Positions 1 to 5,256 of a DNA stretch of 5,256 nucleotides are shown here, one piece after another. Position 1 is the stretch's first letter. The number at the start of each line of letters is the position of its first letter. Origin of the DNA: Gemmatimonadales bacterium. Lineage in GTDB: Bacteria; Gemmatimonadota; Gemmatimonadetes; Gemmatimonadales; GWC2-71-9. Below the pieces are notes generated by a model. The model was not told the origin of the DNA, searched no databases, and saw only the letters and a list, made by a program, of their open reading frames with translations. The position numbers and the translations under genes were made by a program. The stretch covers positions 1 through 5,256 of the forward strand of contig JAUVRV010000245.1 in NCBI GenBank assembly GCA_030597435.1, given 5' to 3'.

Positions 1-275
1 CACCCAAGCGACCGGTGAACCCCTTCCTTTCGCGGGATCCGAACCAGAAGGCAAGACGGCTTGCGCGCGCGCTAATCTCGGACATGATCGTCTACCAGCC
101 GAAGAAACGGCAGGACGCGCTCGAAGCCGGGACTCTCAAGGATGCTTTCGACGAAGAGATCAAGAAGAGTTGGGGGGAGTATGTGCAGCAGGTCGGTGAG
201 GAGCTGGCCAACTCCACTGATTGCTTCACCGAGGCCCTAAACGACATTCTCGCTGGAGGTCGTCAGGTGTTCTAG
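1..275 (+). CDS. Conserved-looking hypothetical protein, C-terminal part (5' end outside window)
   Basis: The function is not recognised with certainty. The frame is open from the left edge (Pro-Lys-Arg-Pro before the GTG at 15) and ends at TAG 273-275. The GTG at 15 has no Shine-Dalgarno sequence before it, so this is more likely the C-terminal part of a longer protein than a complete 86-residue one. The visible part is soluble, charged and probably helical, with no membrane segment. It opens with a basic stretch rich in Arg and Lys, followed by a helical region containing LARALISDMIVYQPKKR and ending in ILAGGRQVF. From memory, this resembles the C-terminal region of uncharacterised proteins that carry an N-terminal MJ0042-type zinc ribbon in Gemmatimonadota and Deltaproteobacteria; that N-terminus would lie outside the window. 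It is separated from prfB by 105 nt with hairpins and a promoter, so it probably ends an upstream transcription unit. Confidence 0.6.
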   Translation, partial: PKRPVNPFLSRDPNQKARRLARALISDMIVYQPKKRQDALEAGTLKDAFDEEIKKSWGEYVQQVGEELANSTDCFTEALNDILAGGRQVF

Positions 276-290
276 GGTGGTGTCAAGTCA

Positions 291-315
291 CTGCATGGCC
301 TATATTTGCCTGCAG
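291..315 (+). other. Small imperfect inverted repeat after the first gene
   Basis: CTGCA at 291-295 pairs with TGCAG at 311-315. GGC at 297-299 can pair with GCC at 308-310 after a bulged T at 296, leaving an 8-nt loop. No T-run follows, so it is not a classic intrinsic terminator. It may be a 3'-end stem protecting the upstream transcript, or chance. Confidence 0.25.
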
Positions 316-317
316 AC

Positions 318-354
318 GAGCCGTTCTCCCCAGGCCCGGGCGGACGGCTTAATT
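318..354 (+). terminator. Possible weak intrinsic terminator hairpin
   Basis: AGCCGT at 319-324 is an exact inverted match to ACGGCT at 344-349. The stem continues inward by a T-G and a C-G pair and, past one mismatch, by three more C-G pairs (328-330 with 338-340). A short TTAATT (349-354) follows rather than a strong T-run, so termination would be weak. Its position between the upstream stop codon and the prfB -10 box fits a boundary between two transcription units. The 3' arm also covers the place where a -35 box would be expected. Confidence 0.35.
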
Positions 355-356
355 CG

Positions 357-362
357 TATAAT
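357..362 (+). promoter_or_regulatory. Candidate -10 promoter element for the prfB operon
   Basis: An exact TATAAT lies 18 nt upstream of the prfB ATG. Transcription would start near 368-371, giving a leader of only about 10-13 nt that still includes the Shine-Dalgarno sequence. No TTGACA-like -35 hexamer is seen at 16-18 nt spacing (the region reads GGCCCGGG), and the extended -10 TG is absent (TCG instead). The match and position are good, but promoter activity is inferred. Confidence 0.5.
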
Positions 363-370
363 GCTCAAGC

Positions 371-375
371 GGGAG
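371..375 (+). promoter_or_regulatory. Ribosome binding site of prfB
   Basis: GGGAG lies 5 nt before the ATG at 381. It supports that start, which is immediately preceded by an in-frame TGA at 378-380, so no upstream extension of the frame is possible. Confidence 0.55.
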
Positions 376-380
376 TGTGA

Positions 381-1488
381 ATGGCTGACCAAGTGCAATC
401 CCTGTTGGAAGACATAGATACCAGACTGAAAGAACTACGAGGTTATCTTTGACCTCGAGTCCAAGAAAGCCCGCCTAGCACAACTCGAATCCTCCATGTC
501 AGCTCCTGGATTCTGGAACGATTCGGAGCAGGCAAGGGCCACGGTCGAGGAGACCCGGCAACTAAAACGTTGGACGGAACCCCACTCCGATCTCAGCTTG
601 CGGACCAAAGACGCCCTGGAGCTGTATCAGCTCGTATCGGAGGATCCCGATCCGGAACTCGAGCAGGGTCTCGCTGTTGCAGCAAGAAAGCTCCTGACGG
701 AACTCGAGCATCTGGAACTCCAGAACATGTTACAGGGTCCCGATGATTTGCTTTCGGCGTTGCTAACGATCCATCCGGGGGCGGGCGGAACCGAATCGCA
801 GGACTGGGCCGAGATCCTCACGAGGATGTATACCAGGTGGGCGGAACAACAGGGCTATGGTGTCAGGGTGCTAGACCTGTTGCCGGGTGACGAAGCCGGA
901 ATAAAATCGGTGTCGGTGGAAATCAGTGGTGACTACGCCTACGGGTACCTGAAGGCCGAAAAAGGGGTACATCGTCTGGTCCGGATATCGCCGTTCGACG
1001 CCCAGTCACGCAGGCATACGTCCTTCGCATCTGTTTTCGTGTACCCGGCGGTCGACGACACCGTGGAGATCGACCTGCGGGATGACGACATCGACATGGA
1101 GGTGTTTCGCGCGTCGGGTGCCGGCGGTCAGCATGTCAACAAGACGTCTTCCGCGGTGCGTTTGCGTCACCTTCCGACAGGCACCGTGGTCTCTTGCCAA
1201 CAGGAGCGGAGTCAGTTCAAGAACAGGGCGACGGCCATGAAGATGCTCAGGGCGGCACTGTATCAGCAGGCCATCGAGGAGCGTGAGAAGGCACGGGCCG
1301 AAGTCGAAGCATCCAAGGCCGACATCAGTTGGGGCAATCAGATTCGGTCGTACATCTTCCAGCCCTACACGATGGTGAACGACCATCGGACGGAGATGAA
1401 GGTGACGGACGTTCGGGCAGTAATGGACGGAGACATCGGTGCGTTCATTGAGGCATACTTGAAGAAATTCGGGGGCAGAGCAGCGTGA
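381..1488 (+). CDS. prfB: Peptide chain release factor 2 (RF2), made by programmed +1 frameshift
   Basis: Class I release factor that reads UGA and UAA in the ribosomal A site and triggers hydrolysis of the finished peptide. The gene is in two frames: 381-452 encodes 23 residues ending RGYL then TGA, and 451-1488 continues DLESKKARLAQLE in the +1 frame, giving 368 residues when joined (E. coli RF2 has 365). The stop-recognition motif SPF is at about 203-205. The catalytic GGQ is at 248-250 within SGAGGQHVNKTSSAVR, and the upstream HPGAGGTESQDWA block is also present. The residue aligned with E. coli position 246 is Ala, as in most bacteria, rather than the Thr of E. coli K-12. The ATG at 496 is an internal Met, not the start, because conserved N-terminal helix sequence lies before it. 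The gene overlaps lysS by 4 nt; E. coli also pairs prfB with lysS. RF2 supply probably autoregulates synthesis at the in-frame TGA. Confidence 0.97.
439..453 (+). promoter_or_regulatory. prfB programmed +1 frameshift site
   Basis: The leader frame reads GGT TAT CTT TGA, then C. GAGGT (439-443) is complementary to the anti-Shine-Dalgarno end of 16S rRNA and ends 3 nt before CTT (447-449), the spacing known from E. coli. The slippery CTT is followed by the poor stop context TGA-C. When RF2 is scarce, the ribosome slips by one base, skips T450 and reads GAC (451-453) in the frame that encodes the rest of RF2. All elements of the known bacterial mechanism are visible; that it works in this organism is inferred from the conserved architecture and the otherwise intact protein. 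Confidence 0.95.
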
Positions 1489-2972
1489 GTGTGGTAACGC
1501 GATCGTTCGTGGAGGAGGCGCGCCGGGAGAAATTGGCGGCCCTGCGGGAGCAGGGGATCTTGCCCTTCGAGTACGGCTACGCCAAGACACACACAGCGCT
1601 TGCAGCCGTAAACGGCTACGCACCCGACGCAGAACTTCCGGTTCGTCTGGCCGGCCGGATTGTCGCGCTTCGGCCTCATGGCAAGACCACGTTTGGGCAC
1701 ATGGCGGACCATACGGGAAGAGCGCAGTTCTTCGTACGACGAGATGAGGTCGGAGACGATGCCTACCGCACGCTGAAGCTCTTGGATCTCGGCGACCATG
1801 TCGGGGTCGAGGGCGTCATGTTCACGACAAAGACGGGGGAAGTGACGGTGCGCGTGGCCAAGCTGGTGCTTCTTGCAAAGGCGTTGCGTCCTCTTCCGCT
1901 CGGCAAGGAAGACTCTGATGGAGTGCAACACTCCGGCCTTGCCGATACCGAAACGCGGTACCGTGAGCGGTACGCAGATCTGGCGGTGAACGCGGAGACG
2001 CGAGCGACCTTCCAGACACGTGCCCGACTGATCACCTACTTGCGGAACTTCCTCGATGCAAGAGGCTATATCGAGGTAGAAACGCCGGTGATGCAGCCCA
2101 TTTACGGTGGTGCTCTGGCACGCCCGTTCGCAACGTATTACAGCGCGCTCGATTCGCCGTTCTACCTGCGGATCGCCACCGAATTGTATCTCAAGCGTTG
2201 TATCGTGGGAGGGTTGGACCGCGTGTACGAGATAGGGAAGGATTTCCGGAACGAGGGAATCGACCGGGAACACAATCCCGAGTTCACGATGCTCGAGTTC
2301 TATCAAGCCTACGCAGACTACACGGACATCATGCAGTTGGTGGAGGAAATGCTCCACGGACTAGTTGTTGATCTCTACGGGAGTTCTGAGATCGAACGCT
2401 TCGGCACCGGGCTCGACTTCAAGCCACCGTGGTCTCGATTCGAGTACACGAGGTTGGTACGCGAACACGCGGGGGTCGACTTGAAAACTGCTGAAGACGC
2501 AGTTCTTAGAGCAACTCTGGCCAATCGCGACATTGAGAATCTCGACAGCATACCGCGCACTAAGCTGATCGATGAGTTGTTCAAACACTTTGTGGAACCG
2601 CAGTTGCTGCAGCCCACCTTCGTGCTGGACTATCCCATTGAGATCTCGCCCTTGGCCAAGCCGAAGCGCGGTGACCCGACTCTGGCCGAGCGATTCGAAC
2701 TGTTCATTCAGGGCAGGGAACTGGCGAACGCGTTCAGCGAACTCAACGATCCCGACGACCAACTAGCTCGGTTCCAAGCTCAATCAGCCGCTCGAGCGGC
2801 CGGCGACGAAGAAGCGCATCAGATTGACGAAGATTACGTGCGTGCACTGGAGTATGGTATGCCGCCGACAGGTGGATGCGGTATCGGCATAGACCGCCTG
2901 GTAATGTTGCTGACGGAGTCGCCCTCGATAAGAGACGTCATCCTGTTCCCGATGCTGAGGCCGGAGACATGA
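1485..2972 (+). CDS. lysS: Lysyl-tRNA synthetase, class II
   Basis: Charges tRNA-Lys with lysine using ATP in the cytoplasm. It has 495 residues, typical of bacterial LysRS-II. The N-terminal helix (REKLAALREQGILPF) is followed by an OB-fold anticodon-binding domain at about 52-138, then the linker ETRYRERYADL and the class II catalytic domain. Motif 1 ends around EVETPV (197-202), followed by GGALARPF (208-215). Motif 2 contains FRNEG (254-258) and HNPEFTMLEF starting at His263. Motif 3 is GIGIDRL, with the ATP-binding Arg at 471. The GTG start at 1485 overlaps the prfB stop as GTGA; a second GTG at 1491 is a possible alternative. A G-rich GGGGG at 1471-1475 may serve as a weak ribosome binding site, so translation is probably coupled to RF2. 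One small oddity is YYSALD (218-223) where E. coli has HHNALD. The gene ends in an ATGA overlap with the permease gene. Confidence 0.97.
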   Translation: MSVVTRSFVEEARREKLAALREQGILPFEYGYAKTHTALAAVNGYAPDAELPVRLAGRIVALRPHGKTTFGHMADHTGRAQFFVRRDEVGDDAYRTLKLLDLGDHVGVEGVMFTTKTGEVTVRVAKLVLLAKALRPLPLGKEDSDGVQHSGLADTETRYRERYADLAVNAETRATFQTRARLITYLRNFLDARGYIEVETPVMQPIYGGALARPFATYYSALDSPFYLRIATELYLKRCIVGGLDRVYEIGKDFRNEGIDREHNPEFTMLEFYQAYADYTDIMQLVEEMLHGLVVDLYGSSEIERFGTGLDFKPPWSRFEYTRLVREHAGVDLKTAEDAVLRATLANRDIENLDSIPRTKLIDELFKHFVEPQLLQPTFVLDYPIEISPLAKPKRGDPTLAERFELFIQGRELANAFSELNDPDDQLARFQAQSAARAAGDEEAHQIDEDYVRALEYGMPPTGGCGIGIDRLVMLLTESPSIRDVILFPMLRPET

Positions 2973-4219
2973 GTCGGTTGGATGCCAAGCTAGCGAGCCG
3001 GTATCTGCGCAGCCGTCGTTCGTCCAAGCTCGTTTCACTGATCACGCTGATTGCGATTGGTGGCGTGACGGTCGGCGTAGGCGCGCTGATCGTGGTCACT
3101 GGCGTAATGAACGGACTAGGGAACGAGCTGCGCGCGAAGATCCTGGTGGCGACACCGCACTTGCGGGTCGGTACCTACGGTAAAGGTATCCGACTCGACA
3201 ATTGGGAGTTCGCGCGTGACGAAGTACTGAAGCATCCTGACGTACTGGCGGCCGCTCCCTTCGTGCTGACACAAGGGCTGATCACGGCGGGTGCGGACTA
3301 CAACGAAGGGGTGTATGTGGTCGGGATTGACCCCGATACCGGCAGCATGGCAATCACGGACTTGCCGCGCCGGTTCATCGAGGCAGACCTCTCGTTCGAG
3401 ACGACCCGGGACGATGTTGATGGCGCCATTGTGCTCGGCAGGAGGCTGGGTGAGCGTCTCGTTGCCTACAAGGGCGATACGGTTGTTGTGATCTCACCGA
3501 TCGGCACAAAATTCAGTGCGTCGACCGGGACTCTCATGCCCCGGTTCTGGACATTCGAAGTAACCGGTCACTTCGAGACCGGAATGTACGAGTATGACAA
3601 CTCATATGCGGTGATGTCACTGGCTACCGCGCAGAAGTTTGCCCAGCTGGGTGATGCCGTGTCGATGCTGGAGGTGAAGCTGAAGGACGGTTGGGATGCA
3701 ATCCGGGTTGGGCGAGAGATCGAAGAGCAGATGGGATATCCGTACCGCACGGTGGATTGGCAGAGTCAGAATGCCGGTCTGTTCTCGGCACTGAAGTTAG
3801 AGAAACTCGCGATGGGTACGGTGCTGCTGCTGATCGTCATCGTGGCCGCATTCAACATCGTCAGCACGCTGATCATGGTTGTGCGTGATAAAACTCGTGA
3901 GATTGGCATTCTCAGAGCGATGGGCATGTCGGCAGGCACGATTCGCAGAGCATTCATTCTTCAGGGCGTTGTAATAGGCGTGGTAGGCACCACCCTGGGA
4001 ACGATACTCGGCCTGGTACTCGCGCGCTACGTCGACCAACGGAAACTCATCGACATCGATCCCTCCGTGTACTTCATAGACCACCTTCCGGTGCAGGTTG
4101 ACCCGCTCGACCTGCTGATCATCATCGTGGCGAGCCTCCTGGTCGCGACGCTGGCCACGATATATCCGGCAGCCCGCGCGGCCTCGCTCAACCCTGTCGA
4201 CGCGATCAGGCACGAATGA
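2969..4219 (+). CDS. lolC: Lipoprotein-releasing ABC transporter permease, LolC/LolE family
   Basis: Inner-membrane subunit of the Lol transporter, which extracts outer-membrane lipoproteins from the inner membrane and passes them to LolA. It has 416 residues (E. coli LolC 399, LolE 414). The topology is that of the family: TM1 at about 22-46, a large periplasmic domain at about 47-278, then TM2 (about 282-304), TM3 (about 329-352) and TM4 (about 381-400), ending NPVDAIRHE. The block around QNAGLFSALKLEK (267-279), leading into FNIVSTLIMVV and DKTREIGILRAMG, is characteristic; the last part is the cytoplasmic coupling segment facing LolD. The ATG at 2969 is chosen over an in-frame ATG at 2876 because it starts in the ATGA overlap with lysS, has GAGG 8 nt upstream (2957-2960), and gives the usual LolC/E N-terminus. 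Only one permease gene is present here, so it may act as a homodimer or pair with a paralogue elsewhere. The sequence alone does not decide between the names LolC and LolE. Confidence 0.93.
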   Translation: MSRLDAKLASRYLRSRRSSKLVSLITLIAIGGVTVGVGALIVVTGVMNGLGNELRAKILVATPHLRVGTYGKGIRLDNWEFARDEVLKHPDVLAAAPFVLTQGLITAGADYNEGVYVVGIDPDTGSMAITDLPRRFIEADLSFETTRDDVDGAIVLGRRLGERLVAYKGDTVVVISPIGTKFSASTGTLMPRFWTFEVTGHFETGMYEYDNSYAVMSLATAQKFAQLGDAVSMLEVKLKDGWDAIRVGREIEEQMGYPYRTVDWQSQNAGLFSALKLEKLAMGTVLLLIVIVAAFNIVSTLIMVVRDKTREIGILRAMGMSAGTIRRAFILQGVVIGVVGTTLGTILGLVLARYVDQRKLIDIDPSVYFIDHLPVQVDPLDLLIIIVASLLVATLATIYPAARAASLNPVDAIRHE

Positions 4220-4914
4220 GTGCGGTAATCGAGGCGCGCGGCGTCAAGAAGGTCTATCTCAGCGGGGGATCACCGCTCGAGGTGTTGAGCGACGTGAATT
4301 TGGCAGTGCACCCGGGCGAGGTGGTCGCCGTGGTCGGAGCCAGCGGCACCGGCAAGAGCACGCTGTTGCACCTCCTGGGTGCACTGGACCAACCGAGCGC
4401 CGGGGAGATCTCGGTTGATGGTGAGTCCTATTCGACCCTGTCTGCTGCACAATTGGATCGACTGCGGAACCGGAAGCTGGGTTTTGTGTTCCAGTTTCAT
4501 CATCTGCTGCGCGAGTTCTCGGCACTCGAGAACGTAATGATGCCACTGTTGATTGCAGGTCAGTCGGATGACCAAGCACGTAGCAGAGCTGAGGAGGTCC
4601 TGGCCGAGGTCGGGTTGGCGGGCCGGATGAGGCACCGCCCGGCAACCCTCAGCGGTGGCGAGCAGCAGCGATGTGCGGTGGCACGGGCTATGGTACACGA
4701 TCCCCGTGTTGTGCTGGCGGATGAACCCAGTGGCAATCTCGACAACTTCAACAGCGAACGGTTGCACGACTCACTTTTCGGGATGGCGCGAGCGCTCGAG
4801 ACCGCGATGGTTCTGGTTACTCACAATCCACAACTCGCACAGCGCTGCGACAGGATCCTACTGGTGGAGAACGGACGGCTGAGACAGCTGGATTCGGCCG
4901 AGGTATTGCCGTAA
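4216..4914 (+). CDS. lolD: Lipoprotein-releasing ABC transporter ATP-binding protein LolD
   Basis: Cytoplasmic ATPase that powers lipoprotein release by the Lol permease. It has 232 residues, matching LolD length, with a full set of ABC motifs: Walker A GASGTGKST (41-49), Q-loop Gln93, signature LSGGEQQR (145-152), Walker B VVLADEP (165-171) with catalytic Glu170, D-loop SGNLD (172-176) and switch His203. The segment FQFHHLLREFSALENVMMP after the Q-loop is typical of LolD and separates it from the related MacB and FtsE ATPases. It overlaps the permease gene by ATGA, has only a weak AGG (4208-4210) before its ATG, and is probably translationally coupled to its partner. Its stop shares one base with the next start (TAATG). 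Confidence 0.95.
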   Translation: MSAVIEARGVKKVYLSGGSPLEVLSDVNLAVHPGEVVAVVGASGTGKSTLLHLLGALDQPSAGEISVDGESYSTLSAAQLDRLRNRKLGFVFQFHHLLREFSALENVMMPLLIAGQSDDQARSRAEEVLAEVGLAGRMRHRPATLSGGEQQRCAVARAMVHDPRVVLADEPSGNLDNFNSERLHDSLFGMARALETAMVLVTHNPQLAQRCDRILLVENGRLRQLDSAEVLP

Positions 4915-5256
4915 TGCAGTGTGACAACTGCAAGGAGCGAGAGGCTGCGGTTCACCTGACACAGATAGTGGACAATTCGGTGACCACCCTCCATCTGTGC
5001 CCGCAATGCGCGGCCGAGAAAGGCGTCCAGACCGGTGCCAACGTCGCGAAATTCCCGCTGTCAGATTTTCTGGCCTCCATGGGGAAGGGAGTCGGCGGAC
5101 ACCTCGCGCCAGATGACTCCTCGGAGACGTGCGACTTCTGCGGAGCTGCCCTCAAGGACTTCCGGGAGACCGGCAGGCTGGGATGTCCTCACTGCTACGA
5201 CACGTTTGAGAGTCACTTGCGTGACCTGTTGCGACGATTGCACGGCTCCAGTCATC
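4914..5256 (+). CDS. mcsA: McsA-like zinc-binding protein, N-terminal part (runs off right edge)
   Basis: The frame is open from the ATG at 4914 to the window end (114 codons, no stop), so it is easily missed by ORF searches requiring a stop. Four CxxC pairs are visible: C3/C6, C29/C32, C73/C76 and C91/C94, with TGRLGCPHCYDTFESHL (86-102) matching the McsA consensus. In Bacillus subtilis, McsA activates the arginine kinase McsB, which marks proteins for ClpCP degradation and inactivates the repressor CtsR. A C-terminal UvrB/UvrC (UVR) motif would be expected beyond the window. The start is supported by GAGGT at 4900-4904, 9 nt upstream, and by the TAATG junction with lolD. From family knowledge, mcsB and clpC are expected next, but neither is seen here. 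It could also be a general UVR-motif zinc protein not acting with McsB. Confidence 0.87.
   Translation, partial: MQCDNCKEREAAVHLTQIVDNSVTTLHLCPQCAAEKGVQTGANVAKFPLSDFLASMGKGVGGHLAPDDSSETCDFCGAALKDFRETGRLGCPHCYDTFESHLRDLLRRLHGSSH

Noticed and set aside
276..380. Possible tRNA, riboswitch or small RNA in the intergenic region
   Set aside because: At 105 nt, with only two short hairpins and no tRNA-like cloverleaf or recognisable riboswitch core, a hairpin/promoter reading is sufficient.
450..452. In-frame TGA as a disabling mutation, making prfB a pseudogene
   Set aside because: The stop sits exactly at the known programmed frameshift site with its SD-like element and slippery CTT, and the rest of RF2 is intact.
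496..1488. RF2 starting at the ATG at 496
   Set aside because: The conserved N-terminal helix (LKELRGYL-DLESKKARLAQLE) is encoded upstream, and the ATG at 381 has a ribosome binding site.
1006..1623. 205-codon minus-strand open frame
   Set aside because: Antisense to prfB and lysS. Its Arg/Pro-rich composition is typical of a reverse-frame shadow, with no domain seen.
1365..2357. Long open frame (330 codons) on the minus strand
   Set aside because: It lies antisense to the prfB end and lysS, whose motifs are unmistakable. The translation shows no recognisable family, so it is a shadow of codon bias on the other strand.
2876..2968. Upstream ATG (2876) as the start of the permease gene
   Set aside because: It would add 31 residues encoded inside the lysS motif 3 region, with no family similarity. 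The ATG at 2969 gives the normal N-terminus and an ATGA overlap.
4259..4767. Minus-strand open frames of 128 and 165 codons opposite lolD
   Set aside because: They lie fully within lolD, which has every ABC motif. No independent coding signal or ribosome binding site was noticed for them.

Overview
This window reads as a chromosomal housekeeping operon from a diderm (Gram-negative-type) bacterium with moderately GC-rich DNA. The set prfB - lysS - lolC/E-type permease - lolD - mcsA-like, together with the protein sequences, suggests Gemmatimonadota or a related uncultivated diderm phylum. That placement is an inference from memory of families and gene order, not a database result. Nothing looks like a mobile element, CRISPR array, phage gene or tRNA/rRNA.

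Layout: (1) Positions 1-275 hold the 3' part of a conserved-looking hypothetical gene whose frame is open at the left edge. (2) Positions 276-380 are a short intergenic region with two small hairpins, an exact TATAAT -10 box and a Shine-Dalgarno sequence. (3) Positions 381-1488 encode peptide chain release factor 2 (RF2). The gene is split into a 23-codon leader and a main frame, joined by a classic programmed +1 frameshift at CTT TGA C, so a plain ORF search sees only the second part. (4) Positions 1485-2972 encode class II lysyl-tRNA synthetase. (5) Positions 2969-4219 encode one LolC/LolE-family lipoprotein-releasing permease. (6) Positions 4216-4914 encode its ATPase, LolD. (7) From 4914 to the right edge runs the N-terminal 114 codons of an McsA-like protein with four CxxC zinc-binding pairs. 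It has no stop inside the window.

The last five genes form one tightly packed + strand unit. The first four overlap in sequence by 4 nt (GTGA, ATGA, ATGA), and lolD/mcsA overlap by 1 nt (TAATG). This suggests one transcript with translational coupling, starting from the promoter just before prfB. The products cover UGA/UAA stop-codon reading, lysine charging of tRNA, extraction of outer-membrane lipoproteins from the inner membrane, and a probable adaptor for arginine-phosphorylation/Clp quality control. RF2 autoregulation through the frameshift is the one regulatory device clearly readable in the DNA. I did not find evidence of a wholly new system. The most notable points are the frameshift, the mixed operon content and the combination of McsA with Lol machinery.
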